Assembly (NCBI RefSeq): GCF_019145205.1
Contig: NZ_JAHSTT010000005.1
Span: 1 to 64,000 of the forward strand
DNA: 64,000 nt
Direction of reading: 5' to 3'
From: Pseudomonas khavaziana
GTDB lineage: Bacteria > Pseudomonadota > Gammaproteobacteria > Pseudomonadales > Pseudomonadaceae
Shown here: positions 1 through 9,976 of the stretch, piece after piece
How the letters are laid out: every line of letters begins with the position of its first letter
How positions within the stretch are numbered: the stretch's first letter is position 1
Translations under genes and position numbers: made by a program
Notes under the pieces: model-generated
The model's input: only the letters and a program-made list of their open reading frames with translations
Told to the model about the DNA's origin: nothing
Database searches by the model: none

Positions 1-80
1 ACCTGTCAGCCATGTGCCCGGTCCGTGCACCACAGTGCTAAAGTCCACCCCTCGATTTTGCTTTTCCCAAGGAAACCGTT

Positions 81-3000
81 ATGCCGGACGCAACGTCCCT
101 CAGCGCTGGATTCATGGTGGTCCACGGCAATCGCCTGGACGAACTGCGTAGCCTGGTGGTCAGTTGGATGCGCCGCTACCCACTGGCGCCTTTGGAAAAC
201 GAAATCGCCCTGGTACAAAGCAACGGTATCGCCCAGTGGCTCAAGCTGGCCCTGGCCGAAGATCCGGAAGAAGACGATATGGGCGGTTGCGGCATTGCTG
301 CTGCAATCGATGTGCAGCTGCCTGGCAGCTTCATGTGGCAGCTCTACCGCATGGTCCTGGGCCGTGACGAAATCCCGCCGAAATCCCTGCTCGATAAAGC
401 CCCGCTGACCTGGCGCCTCATGCGCCTGTTACCCGAGCTGATTGACCAGCCGCACTTCGAGCCTTTGCAACGCTTCCTGACCCAAGACACCGACCTGCGC
501 AAACGCTACCAACTTGCCGAGCGCCTGGCTGACTTGTTCGACCAATACCAGGTCTACCGCGCTGATTGGCTGGAAGATTGGGCCGCAGGCCGTCACCAAC
601 TACGCAATGGTCGAGGCGAATCCAAACCGCTCGACCCTGCCAATTGCTGGCAGGCCGAGTTATGGCGTGCGTTGTTGCTGGATGTTGGAGCAGAGGGTAT
701 GGCCCAAAGTCGAGCCGGCGTTCACCAACGCTTTATCGAACGTATCAACAACCTTGAAGAAGCGCCGTCCGGCTTGCCTTCCCGGGTGATTGTCTTTGGC
801 ATTTCATCGCTCCCGGCCCAGGCATTGGAAGCGCTGGCGGGTCTGGCCCGTTTCAGCCAGGTCCTGCTTTGCGTGCATAACCCTTGCCGCCACCACTGGT
901 CCGACATTGTCGCCGACAAGGACTTGCTGCGAAACGAATACAAACGCCAGGCGCGCAAAACCGGTATGCCGGTCATCATCGATCCCCAAACCCTACACCA
1001 GCACGCCCATCCGTTGCTCGCCGCGTGGGGCAAGCAAGGCCGTGATTACATCAGCCTGCTGGACAGCTACGATGACCCCAACAGCTACCGCGCCGCATTC
1101 CGTGACGGTCGCATCGACCTGTTCAGCGACAGTGAACCCACCACGCTGCTCAACCAGCTCCAGGACGATATCCTCGAACTGCGCCCGCTGAATGAAACCC
1201 GTGAGCTGTGGCCTGCTGTCGACCTGGAGCATGATGCTTCGATTCGCTTCCACATCGCCCACAGCGCCCAGCGCGAAGTGGAGATCCTCCACGACCAATT
1301 GCTCCAGCGCTTCAGCGCCGACCCAACTTTGCGCCCCCGGGACATCATCGTCATGGTTCCCGACGTCGACAGCTACGCGCCGCACATCCGCGCAGTCTTC
1401 GGCCAGCTCGAACGAAATGACCCACGCTTCATTCCTTTCACCCTTACTGACCAAGGCCAGCGCGGCCGCGACCCACTGCTGATCGCCGTCGAGCACCTGC
1501 TGAAACTTCCCGACAGCCGTTTTCCCGTCAGCGAGATCCTCGACCTGCTTGACGTGCCCGCCCTGCGCGAACGTTTCGCCATCAAAGAGCGCGACTTGCC
1601 CACCCTGCATCGTTGGATCGAAGGCGCCGGCATCCGCTGGGGCCTGAATGCCGAGCAACGCGCCGGTTTAGGCCTGCCTACAGAACTGGAACAAAACAGC
1701 TGGCGATTCGGCTTGCGCCGTATGCTGCTGGGCTACGCTGTCGGCACTGGCACGGCCTGTAACGGGATTGAGCCCTACGACGAAATCGGCGGCCTCGATG
1801 CTGCACTGATCGGCCCGCTGGTCGCCTTGCTCGACGCCTTGAACGATGCCCACCAGGCGTTATCCCAGCCCGCCTCCCCCCAAGCCTGGGGCGAACGACT
1901 ACAACGCTTGATGCAGCTGTTTTTCCTCCCTAGTAGCGAGCACGATGACTACCTGCTAGGCCAGCTCGAACAATTAAGAGAGACGTGGCTGGAAACTTGC
2001 GAGTCCGTCGGCTTGCAGGACGAGTTACCGCTTACCGTGGTGCGTGAGGCGTGGTTGGCCGGACTGGATCAGGGGCGCCTGTCCCAGCGCTTCCTCGCGG
2101 GAGCTGTCAATTTTTGTACCCTCATGCCCATGCGTGCAATCCCGTTCAAGCTGGTCTGCCTGCTCGGCATGAATGATGGCGATTACCCGCGGGCCCAACC
2201 GCCCCTGGACTTCGACCTGATGGGCAGCGACTACCGCCCCGGCGACCGTTCACGCCGCGAAGACGACCGCTACTTACTGCTCGAAGCGCTGCTGTCGGCC
2301 CGCGACCAGCTGTATATCAGCTGGGTAGGGCGCAGCATCCGCGACAACAGTGATCGCCCAGCCTCGGTGTTGATTGGCCAACTGCGCGATCACCTCGCCA
2401 GCGGCTGGCAGCACGCCAAAACCGATCCACCGCTGATAGACGCAATGACCCAGGAGCATCCTCTGCAGCCCTTCAGTGCCCGCTACTTCCACGAAGGCGA
2501 TTCGCTGTTCAGCTACGCCCGCGAATGGCAGTTACTGCATGAAGCCCAGGACGCCGTGAACCCAGTAGATACGCTGGTGCAACACCAGCAGGAAGAGCCC
2601 CTGAGCCTCGGCCAGTTACAGGACTTCCTACGTAACCCGGTTAAACACTTCTTCAGCCAGCGACTGAAAGTGTTCTTCGAAGCCGCCGAAGTGCCCCTGG
2701 CCGACGAAGAACCCTTCGTGTTGGACGCACTGCAACGCTACAGCCTCAGCGACAGTCTGTTGAGCGCTGCACTGACCCAGCCCGATCACCTCGACCAGGC
2801 CCTCAATGCCCAGGCGCTGCGCCTGCAAGGCAGCGGACTGCTGCCGATGGTCGGTTTCGGTGAGTGCCTGCGTAAGGAGTTGATCGAGCCGTTGCCTGAT
2901 TTGGTGCAGCGCTATCAACACCTTCTGGCCCTTTGGCCAACCCCGCATACCGGCGCTGAACCGATCAGTTTCGAGTATCAGGGCATCCAGCTCGAAGGCT

Positions 3001-3533
3001 GGATCAGCGGCCTGCATCGACGCGGTGATGGTGGCTTATTGAGCGTCACCACCATCCCCAACAGCATTGGCTCGATCAAGACCCGCAAGTGGCATCGCCT
3101 GATTCGACCCTGGGTCAATCATGTGGTGGCCTGCGCCTGCGGCCTGCCATTGAGCACCGGCCTGGTGGCAAGTGACGACACTTTGCTGCTGGCTCCGCTG
3201 GATAAGTCCACTGCACAGGAAATCCTTGGCAACCTGCTGCTGGCCTGGCATACCGGCATGAGCACGCCGCTGCCCGTCGCGGTGAAAACCGCCTTTGCCT
3301 GGCTCGGCCAGACCGATCCTGCCAAGGCCCAAGCCGCAGCCAGCAAGGCCTATGAAGGCGACGGCATCACCACCGACGGTGAACGCCGCGAGACGCCCGC
3401 GCTCACGCGGCAATTTCCCGACTACGCCGCCTTGGTTGCCAGTGAAGAGTTCGAAGGCTGGTGCGAAACCCTGTATCGCCCATTGCTCAACGCCCCATGG
3501 CGATCACTCTCCAGCGCGGAGGCCGGCGCATGA
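81..3533 (+). CDS. recC: Exodeoxyribonuclease V subunit gamma (RecC)
   Basis: RecC is the scaffold and Chi-recognition subunit of the RecBCD helicase-nuclease that processes double-strand breaks in the cytoplasm. The 1150-aa product has the usual RecC length. It shows family signatures: a dead N-terminal helicase fold starting near MVVHGNRLDEL, the VHNPCRHHWSDI segment (about residue 275), LLGMNDGDYPR (about 695) and RREDDRYLLLEALLSAR (about 720). The start follows an AAGGA Shine-Dalgarno 7 nt upstream. The stop overlaps the recB start (ATGA), so the two are translationally coupled. The order recC-recB-recD without ptrA is the pseudomonad arrangement. Identification is confident. Confidence 0.96.
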   Translation: MPDATSLSAGFMVVHGNRLDELRSLVVSWMRRYPLAPLENEIALVQSNGIAQWLKLALAEDPEEDDMGGCGIAAAIDVQLPGSFMWQLYRMVLGRDEIPPKSLLDKAPLTWRLMRLLPELIDQPHFEPLQRFLTQDTDLRKRYQLAERLADLFDQYQVYRADWLEDWAAGRHQLRNGRGESKPLDPANCWQAELWRALLLDVGAEGMAQSRAGVHQRFIERINNLEEAPSGLPSRVIVFGISSLPAQALEALAGLARFSQVLLCVHNPCRHHWSDIVADKDLLRNEYKRQARKTGMPVIIDPQTLHQHAHPLLAAWGKQGRDYISLLDSYDDPNSYRAAFRDGRIDLFSDSEPTTLLNQLQDDILELRPLNETRELWPAVDLEHDASIRFHIAHSAQREVEILHDQLLQRFSADPTLRPRDIIVMVPDVDSYAPHIRAVFGQLERNDPRFIPFTLTDQGQRGRDPLLIAVEHLLKLPDSRFPVSEILDLLDVPALRERFAIKERDLPTLHRWIEGAGIRWGLNAEQRAGLGLPTELEQNSWRFGLRRMLLGYAVGTGTACNGIEPYDEIGGLDAALIGPLVALLDALNDAHQALSQPASPQAWGERLQRLMQLFFLPSSEHDDYLLGQLEQLRETWLETCESVGLQDELPLTVVREAWLAGLDQGRLSQRFLAGAVNFCTLMPMRAIPFKLVCLLGMNDGDYPRAQPPLDFDLMGSDYRPGDRSRREDDRYLLLEALLSARDQLYISWVGRSIRDNSDRPASVLIGQLRDHLASGWQHAKTDPPLIDAMTQEHPLQPFSARYFHEGDSLFSYAREWQLLHEAQDAVNPVDTLVQHQQEEPLSLGQLQDFLRNPVKHFFSQRLKVFFEAAEVPLADEEPFVLDALQRYSLSDSLLSAALTQPDHLDQALNAQALRLQGSGLLPMVGFGECLRKELIEPLPDLVQRYQHLLALWPTPHTGAEPISFEYQGIQLEGWISGLHRRGDGGLLSVTTIPNSIGSIKTRKWHRLIRPWVNHVVACACGLPLSTGLVASDDTLLLAPLDKSTAQEILGNLLLAWHTGMSTPLPVAVKTAFAWLGQTDPAKAQAAASKAYEGDGITTDGERRETPALTRQFPDYAALVASEEFEGWCETLYRPLLNAPWRSLSSAEAGA

Positions 3534-6500
3534 TCGGCAAACCCCTGGCCCTGGCATTCCCGCTCAAAGGCAGCCAGTTGATCGAGGCCAGTGCTGGCAC
3601 TGGCAAGACCTTCACCATCTCTGCCTTGTATCTGCGCCTGGTGCTCGGCCACGGCGGTGATGAGTCCGGTTTCGGGCGCGAACTGCTGCCGCCGCAAATC
3701 CTCGTGGTGACGTTCACCGACGCCGCCACCAAGGAACTGCGTGAACGTATCCGTATCCGCCTGGCCGAAGCTGCGCGTTTTTTTCGCGACGAAATCGAGC
3801 AGCCCGATGCGTTGATCGCCGACCTGCGCGATCAGTACGCCCCGGAGCGGTGGGCCGCTTGCGCCAACCGCCTGGACATCGCCGCGCAATGGATGGATGA
3901 AGCGGCCGTCTCGACTATCCACAGCTGGTGCCAGCGCATGCTGCGCGAACATGCGTTCGACAGCGGCAGCCTGTTCACCCAGACCCTGGAAACCGACCAT
4001 AGCGACCTGCTGGGCGAAGTGCTGCGCGACTACTGGCGGCTGTTCTGCTACCCGATGCACGACGACGTGCTCAACTGGGTGCGCAGCCATTGGGGCGGCC
4101 CCGCTGCACTGATGCCGCGAGTGCGTGCGCTGTTCGGCAGCGAACGGCCCACCGATGAAAGTCGTGAGCCGGCGGAGCTGATCAACGCCTGCCTGCAAGA
4201 ACGCCGCGCAGCGCTGGTAAGCCTCAAGGCGCCTTGGCAACAATGGGCCGTCGAGCTGCGGGATATCTGTCTGCAAGCTATTGCGGACAAAGCGGTCGAT
4301 GGTCGCAAGATGCAAGCGCGCTACTTCGAACCCTGGTTCGAGAAAATCAGCGCCTGGGCCGCTGATGAAGCCCTGGAACAACTGGACATCGGCACCGGCT
4401 TCACGCGCCTGACGCCCGACGGCATGGCCGAAGCCTGGAAAGGTGAGCCGCCGCAGCACCCAGGGATCGAGGCCATGGCCGGCCTCAAAGCCAGCCTTGA
4501 CGCCTTGCCAACACCAGACGCAGCGGTGTTGCAACATGCTGCCGGCTGGGTCGGCAAACGCTTCGAAGAAGAAAAGCGTCGCCGCGCAGAGATGGGCTTC
4601 GACGACATGCTGATCCGCCTCAATGCGGCCCTTCAAGCCGACGGGGGCGAGCGCCTGGCCAGTGTGATCCGTGAGCAATTTCCGGTGGCGCTGATTGATG
4701 AATTCCAAGACACCGACCCTGTGCAATACCGCATCTTCGACAGCATCTACCGCATCGAGGAAAACCACCTCGACAGTGGGCTGTTCCTGATCGGCGACCC
4801 CAAGCAGGCGATCTACGCCTTTCGCGGCGCCGACATCTACACCTACCTGCGCGCCCGGCAGTCCACCACCGGCCGCCATCACACCCTGGGCACCAATTTC
4901 CGTTCCAGCCATGCGATGGTCGAGGCGGTGAACCATGTGTTCCAGCGGGCTGAAACCGGCCGGGGGGCGTTCCTTTTTCGTGAGCCTAATGGCGAGAACC
5001 CGGTGCCGTTCCACCCGGTACTTTCCCAAGGCCGCAGAGAGCAACTGCAGGTCGATGGCCAGCCGCTGCCGGCCATGAACCTTTGGCACCTGCCCACCGA
5101 CCAGCCGATTTCCAACGCGCTTTATCGTCAACAACTGGCTGCTGCCTGTGCCACGCAAATCGTCGCGCTGCTCAATGGCGGGCAGCAAGGCACGGCGGGG
5201 TTTGTCACGAAAGACAGCTTCACAGCGGTGCTGCCCTCAAACATCGCCATCCTCGTGCGTGACGGCAAGGAAGCCCAGGCCGTGCGCGCCGAACTGGCCA
5301 GCCGTGGCGTGCGCAGTGTGTACCTTTCGGATAAAGACTCGGTGTTCGCCGCCCAGGAAGCCCACGACCTGTTGACCTGGCTCAAGGCGTGTGCAGAGCC
5401 GGATGTCGAGCGACCGCTACGCGCGGCCCTGGCGTGCGTCACCTTGAACCTGTCGTTGGCGGAACTGGAGCGTCTGAACCAGGACGAACTGGCGTGGGAA
5501 TCCCGCGTCATGCAGTTCCGGGGTTACCGCTCGATCTGGCGTACCCAAGGCGTGCTGCCGATGCTGCGCCGCCTGCTCCACGACTTCAAACTGCCGCAAA
5601 CCCTCATCGCCCGCAGTGATGGCGAGCGTGTGCTGACCAACCTGTTGCATCTCAGTGAGTTGCTGCAACAAGCCGCATCGGAACTCGATGGCGAGCAGGC
5701 GCTGATCCGTCATCTGGCCGAACACTTGGCGCTGTCGGGCCAGGCTGGCGAAGAGCAGATCCTGCGGCTGGAAAGCGATGAACAACTGGTCAAGGTGGTG
5801 ACCATCCACAAATCCAAAGGCCTGGAATACGACTTGGTGTTCCTGCCGTTCATCTGCTCGGCCAAACCGGTGGATGGCAGTCGCTTGCCGCTGCATTACC
5901 ACGATGAACAGGGTAAGTCCCAAGTGAGCCTGCGGCCGACGGCCGAGCTGATTGCCCAGGCCGATGATGAGCGCCTGGCCGAAGACCTGCGTTTGTTCTA
6001 CGTGGCGTTGACCCGTGCCAAACACGCATGCTGGCTGGGCATCGCCGACCTCAAGCGCGGCAATAACAGCAGTTCGGTTTTGCACCTTTCGGCCTTGGGC
6101 TATCTGCTGGGAGCCGGTGCGTCGCTAGGCGAATCCGCCGATCTGGCGCGCTGGCTGTTGGACTTGCAGCAAGGCTGCTCGGCCATCAGTTATGCACCGG
6201 TGCCAGATGCGCAAGACATCCTGTTCCACCCGCCACGCAATGAAGCGACCCTGCTGGCGCCGTTGCTGCCCAAACGCAAGGCTGCGGAAAACTGGTGGAT
6301 CGCGTCCTACAGCGCCTTGCGCATTGGCGACAGCATGAGCGCCGCCAGCCTGGAGGCACCGGAAAGCCCGCAGGCCCAGAAGCTGTTCGACGACGAACGC
6401 CTCGACCCGGATGCACCACGGGAAGTGGTGGCGTCCGGCGGTGACATTCACCGTTTTCCACGCGGCCCTAATCCAGGCACCTTTCTTCACGGGTTATTGG

Positions 6501-7201
6501 AGTGGGCCGGTGAAGAGGGTTTCAACGTGACGCCTGAGGCGATCGAAAAAGCCGTGGGCGCACGCTGTAATCGCCGCAACTGGGAGGGCTGGATCGTCAC
6601 CCTCAGCGGCTGGCTGGGTCATCTGCTGCAAACACCGCTGCCCCTGTGCAACGACCACGTCACCCTCAGTGGCCTGAAGCAGTACCAGATCGAAATGGAG
6701 TTCTGGTTCGCCAGCCACAAGGTCGATGTGCTCGCCCTCGACAAGCTGGTGTGCCAGCACACACACGGCGGTGTGTCCCGCGTGGCCGCTGAACCGGTGT
6801 TGCTCAACGGTATGTTCAAGGGTTTTATCGACCTGACGTTCGAGCACGATGGCCGCTATTACGTGGCGGACTACAAGTCCAACTGGCTCGGCCCTGACGA
6901 TTCAGCCTACACCTTTGATGCCATGGAGCATTCGATCCTCGAGCATCGGTACGACCTGCAATACGTACTTTACCTGCTGGCCCTGCATCGTCAGCTCAAG
7001 GCACGCCTGCCGGATTACGATTACGACCAGCACGTCGGCGGCGCTCTGTACCTGTTCCTTCGCGGTACCCAGTCGGTGAGCCAGGGCGCGTATTTCACCC
7101 GGCCCCCCCGTGAGCTGATCGAGGGGCTGGACCTGCTGTTCCAGGGCAAGCCCATCCCGCCCAAGGTTGAGCCCGCCTGGGAACAAGGAGTGCTGCTATG
7201 A
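3530..7201 (+). CDS. recB: Exodeoxyribonuclease V subunit beta (RecB)
   Basis: RecB is the 3'-5' helicase and the nuclease of RecBCD. The reading frame is open from 3461, but the ATG at 3530 inside the recC stop gives the normal N-terminus (MIGKPLALAFPL) directly before the Walker A motif ASAGTGKT (residues 20-27). UvrD-type motifs follow: LIDEFQDTDP (about 389), IGDPKQAIYAFRG, TIHKSKGLEYDLVF (about 757) and FYVALTRAKH (about 822). The C-terminal RecB nuclease domain has FLHGLLEWAG (about 982) and the DYKSN catalytic motif (about 1112). The length, 1223 aa, is normal, and the stop overlaps recD by ATGA. Confidence 0.96.
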   Translation: MIGKPLALAFPLKGSQLIEASAGTGKTFTISALYLRLVLGHGGDESGFGRELLPPQILVVTFTDAATKELRERIRIRLAEAARFFRDEIEQPDALIADLRDQYAPERWAACANRLDIAAQWMDEAAVSTIHSWCQRMLREHAFDSGSLFTQTLETDHSDLLGEVLRDYWRLFCYPMHDDVLNWVRSHWGGPAALMPRVRALFGSERPTDESREPAELINACLQERRAALVSLKAPWQQWAVELRDICLQAIADKAVDGRKMQARYFEPWFEKISAWAADEALEQLDIGTGFTRLTPDGMAEAWKGEPPQHPGIEAMAGLKASLDALPTPDAAVLQHAAGWVGKRFEEEKRRRAEMGFDDMLIRLNAALQADGGERLASVIREQFPVALIDEFQDTDPVQYRIFDSIYRIEENHLDSGLFLIGDPKQAIYAFRGADIYTYLRARQSTTGRHHTLGTNFRSSHAMVEAVNHVFQRAETGRGAFLFREPNGENPVPFHPVLSQGRREQLQVDGQPLPAMNLWHLPTDQPISNALYRQQLAAACATQIVALLNGGQQGTAGFVTKDSFTAVLPSNIAILVRDGKEAQAVRAELASRGVRSVYLSDKDSVFAAQEAHDLLTWLKACAEPDVERPLRAALACVTLNLSLAELERLNQDELAWESRVMQFRGYRSIWRTQGVLPMLRRLLHDFKLPQTLIARSDGERVLTNLLHLSELLQQAASELDGEQALIRHLAEHLALSGQAGEEQILRLESDEQLVKVVTIHKSKGLEYDLVFLPFICSAKPVDGSRLPLHYHDEQGKSQVSLRPTAELIAQADDERLAEDLRLFYVALTRAKHACWLGIADLKRGNNSSSVLHLSALGYLLGAGASLGESADLARWLLDLQQGCSAISYAPVPDAQDILFHPPRNEATLLAPLLPKRKAAENWWIASYSALRIGDSMSAASLEAPESPQAQKLFDDERLDPDAPREVVASGGDIHRFPRGPNPGTFLHGLLEWAGEEGFNVTPEAIEKAVGARCNRRNWEGWIVTLSGWLGHLLQTPLPLCNDHVTLSGLKQYQIEMEFWFASHKVDVLALDKLVCQHTHGGVSRVAAEPVLLNGMFKGFIDLTFEHDGRYYVADYKSNWLGPDDSAYTFDAMEHSILEHRYDLQYVLYLLALHRQLKARLPDYDYDQHVGGALYLFLRGTQSVSQGAYFTRPPRELIEGLDLLFQGKPIPPKVEPAWEQGVLL

Positions 7202-9267
7202 ACCTGTCGCCGTTACCGCTGGAAGAGTTGGCGCCCCTGAGTCGCGCCGCCGACCTGCTGCAACTGCTGGAGCGTTGGGTCGACCGTGGCTGGCTGCGCG
7301 CCTTGGACAAAGCCTTCGTCGGCTTCCTGCATGAGCTTGATCCCCAGGCCGATCCTTTGGTGCTGTTGGCGGCGGCCTTGACCAGTCATCAGTTGGGCCA
7401 TGGTCACGTCTGCCTGGACCTGTTCGAAACCCTCAAGGCCCCGGACTTCGCCCTGTCACTGCCGCCCGAGGGGGACCAGCACACCGGCGTCATGCTGCTG
7501 CCGTCGCAGCTGCTGCATGGCCTGGACGGTGCCCATTGGTGTCATGCCCTGGCGTCCAGCCAACTGGTCGCGCTGGCGGTCGATGGCAGCGCAGCCGCCC
7601 AGAGCCGACCGTTGGTGTTGTGCGGCAAGCGCTTGTACCTGCGCCGCTACTGGGCCTACGAACGGCGTATCGACAGTGCCTTGCGCCAGCGTCTTGCGAG
7701 CGTGGAGAGCGTTGCCGACGATTTGCCGCAACGCCTCAATCGCCTGTTCGATCAACCGGCGCCGGATGGCGTGATCGACTGGCAAAAACTCGCCTGTGCG
7801 CTGGCGACCCGCGGCGCATTCAGTATCGTCACCGGCGGCCCCGGCACCGGCAAGACCACCACGGTGGTGCGCCTGCTCGCGCTGTTGCAAGCGCCCGCCG
7901 TGGAGTCCGGCAGCCCGTTGCGTATCCGCCTGGCAGCGCCGACCGGTAAAGCCGCCGCGCGCCTGACCGAATCCATCAGCCAGCAAGTGCTGTCGCTGAC
8001 AGTGGCCGACGACGTGCGGGAAAAAATCCCCACTCAGGTCACCACTGTCCACCGTCTGCTGGGCAGCCGCCCGGGAACCCGACATTTCCGTCATCACCTG
8101 GGTAACCCGTTACCTCTGGATGTGCTGGTGGTGGATGAAGCCTCGATGATCGACCTGGAAATGATGGCCAACCTGCTCGACGCTTTGCCGGGCCATGCAC
8201 GCTTGATACTGCTGGGCGACAAGGACCAACTGGCATCGGTGGAAGCGGGAGCCGTACTCGGCGACTTGTGCCGCGATGCCGAAGCCGGCTGGTACAGCCC
8301 GCACACGCGTCAATGGTTGCAAGCGGTCAGCGGTGAAGACCTCAGTACCAGTGGCCTGCAAGAAGACCTCGACGGCAGCCACCCCCTGGCCCAGCAAGTC
8401 GTGATGCTGCGCTATTCGCGCCGCTTCGGTGAGGGCAGCGGTATCGGCCAACTGGCGCGTTGGGTCAACCAGCAAAATGCCGAAGAGGCTCGCCAGCTGT
8501 TGGCTGCACGCCGCTATGACGACCTGTTTTGCCTCAGCCTCAAGGGCGAGCATGACCATGCACTTGAGCGCCTGGTGCTGGACGGTCAGGGCGACGGCGC
8601 CCAAGGTTATCGCTACTACCTGAACCTGCTGCAATCGGCACGTCCATCGCTGGATACGCGGCGGGACGACCCTGCCTGGACCCATTGGGCGCAACAGTTG
8701 CTGCAAGCCTTCGACGCGTTCCAGCTGCTTTGCGCCGTACGCAAGGGCCCTTGGGGCGTCGAAGGGCTGAACCTGCGCATCACCGCGGCGCTGCGCAAAG
8801 TGCGCCTGATCGAAGGCGATGAGCAGTGGTACGAAGGCCGCCCGGTGCTGATGACCCGTAACGATTACGGCCTTGGCCTGATGAACGGCGACATTGGCAT
8901 CGCGCTGAAATTGCCCGAAAGCGACGGTGGTCCCCAGGTGCTGCGCGTGGCCTTCCCGCGTAACGATGGCCAGGGCGGTGTGCGCTTTGTGTTGCCCAGT
9001 CGGCTCAATGACGTGGAAACCGTGTACGCAATGACCGTGCACAAATCCCAAGGCTCTGAGTTCACCCATACCGCACTGATCTTGCCGGATGCGCTCAATC
9101 CGGTGCTGACCAAAGAGTTGATCTATACCGGTATTACCCGCGCCAAGCGCTGGTTCAGCCTGATCGAGCCGCGCAGCGGCGTGTTTGAGGAGGCCGTGCG
9201 CCGCAAGGTCAAACGCTTGAGCGGGCTGATGCTGGAATTGGACGCCGTGCCTGAAGAAACTGACTGA
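7198..9267 (+). CDS. recD: Exodeoxyribonuclease V subunit alpha (RecD)
   Basis: RecD is the 5'-3' superfamily 1B helicase of RecBCD. The 689-aa product carries a Walker A (GGPGTGKTTT, about residue 212), Walker B (VVDEASMID, about 309), a GDKDQLASVEAGAVLGDL motif III region, and the C-terminal UvrD-like segments TVHKSQGSEF (about 608) and YTGITRAKRW (about 641). It is the last gene of the coupled recCBD operon. About 140 bp of spacer with no obvious strong terminator separate it from yfiR. Confidence 0.96.
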   Translation: MNLSPLPLEELAPLSRAADLLQLLERWVDRGWLRALDKAFVGFLHELDPQADPLVLLAAALTSHQLGHGHVCLDLFETLKAPDFALSLPPEGDQHTGVMLLPSQLLHGLDGAHWCHALASSQLVALAVDGSAAAQSRPLVLCGKRLYLRRYWAYERRIDSALRQRLASVESVADDLPQRLNRLFDQPAPDGVIDWQKLACALATRGAFSIVTGGPGTGKTTTVVRLLALLQAPAVESGSPLRIRLAAPTGKAAARLTESISQQVLSLTVADDVREKIPTQVTTVHRLLGSRPGTRHFRHHLGNPLPLDVLVVDEASMIDLEMMANLLDALPGHARLILLGDKDQLASVEAGAVLGDLCRDAEAGWYSPHTRQWLQAVSGEDLSTSGLQEDLDGSHPLAQQVVMLRYSRRFGEGSGIGQLARWVNQQNAEEARQLLAARRYDDLFCLSLKGEHDHALERLVLDGQGDGAQGYRYYLNLLQSARPSLDTRRDDPAWTHWAQQLLQAFDAFQLLCAVRKGPWGVEGLNLRITAALRKVRLIEGDEQWYEGRPVLMTRNDYGLGLMNGDIGIALKLPESDGGPQVLRVAFPRNDGQGGVRFVLPSRLNDVETVYAMTVHKSQGSEFTHTALILPDALNPVLTKELIYTGITRAKRWFSLIEPRSGVFEEAVRRKVKRLSGLMLELDAVPEETD

Positions 9268-9409
9268 TAGGTCATACAATATTTCTGATTCAGCTGTCTG
9301 ATTTTTCTGAAAAAATAGTGCGCCCCGCGCAAAGCGTGTTTCGTGGGGTTTTCCGCCGCTGTGCTATCGTTGCGGCATCACCTTGGAAAACACCTGAGAG
9401 AATTGCTGC

Positions 9410-9976
9410 ATGAACGTGGCTGGCTCGCCCACAGAGCGTAGTTTGAGCTGGAGACGCATGTTACTGGTGGCGGTTCTGTGCCTGCTCGTGACGCCTCTGT
9501 CGGCACAGACCCAAAGCCTTGCCGAACAGCGTGCCCAGGCGGTCACCCAAGTGGTGCTCGGTATCCTCAGCTACGCCCGATGGCCGGTAGAGCCTGCGCA
9601 GTTGCGACTGTGCGTTGTCGGGCCGACGCAATACACAGACGACCTGGTCAAAGGCACCACCCAGGCTACCGGCCGTCCGGTGCTGGTGCGGCGCCTGCTG
9701 GTCGATCATCCCGACATCGTCAACGCCTGCGACGCCGTCTACATCGGCAAGCTCACCGCGGACGAACGCAGCCGCTTGTTCACCTCGCTGATTGGCCACC
9801 CCGTACTCAGCATCAGCGAAGGTGGCGACCAATGCACGGTGGGCAGTCTGTTCTGCCTGCGAGTGAGCGATGAGCAAGTGTCGTTCGAGGTCAATCTGGA
9901 TTCCGTCGCCCGCAGCGGCGTGCGCATCCACCCCAGCGTGTTGCAGTTATCTCGCCGTCGAGCGCCTGGCTCATGA
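9410..9976 (+). CDS. yfiR: YfiR, periplasmic repressor of the diguanylate cyclase YfiN
   Basis: YfiR is a small periplasmic protein that binds the periplasmic part of YfiN and holds its cyclase activity down. The 188-aa product has an N-terminal signal peptide (hydrophobic about residues 16-32, predicted cleavage near LSAQT). It has four cysteines at 68, 107, 142 and 149. Their spacing (39 and 7 residues) equals that of the disulfide cysteines in P. aeruginosa YfiR. The stop overlaps yfiN by ATGA. Its position first in a yfiR-yfiN-yfiB operon supports the call. Confidence 0.92.
   Translation: MNVAGSPTERSLSWRRMLLVAVLCLLVTPLSAQTQSLAEQRAQAVTQVVLGILSYARWPVEPAQLRLCVVGPTQYTDDLVKGTTQATGRPVLVRRLLVDHPDIVNACDAVYIGKLTADERSRLFTSLIGHPVLSISEGGDQCTVGSLFCLRVSDEQVSFEVNLDSVARSGVRIHPSVLQLSRRRAPGS

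Noticed and set aside
4048..5188. Long minus-strand frames inside recB
   Set aside because: They are antisense shadows of a high-GC coding gene. The plus-strand product has all RecB motifs.
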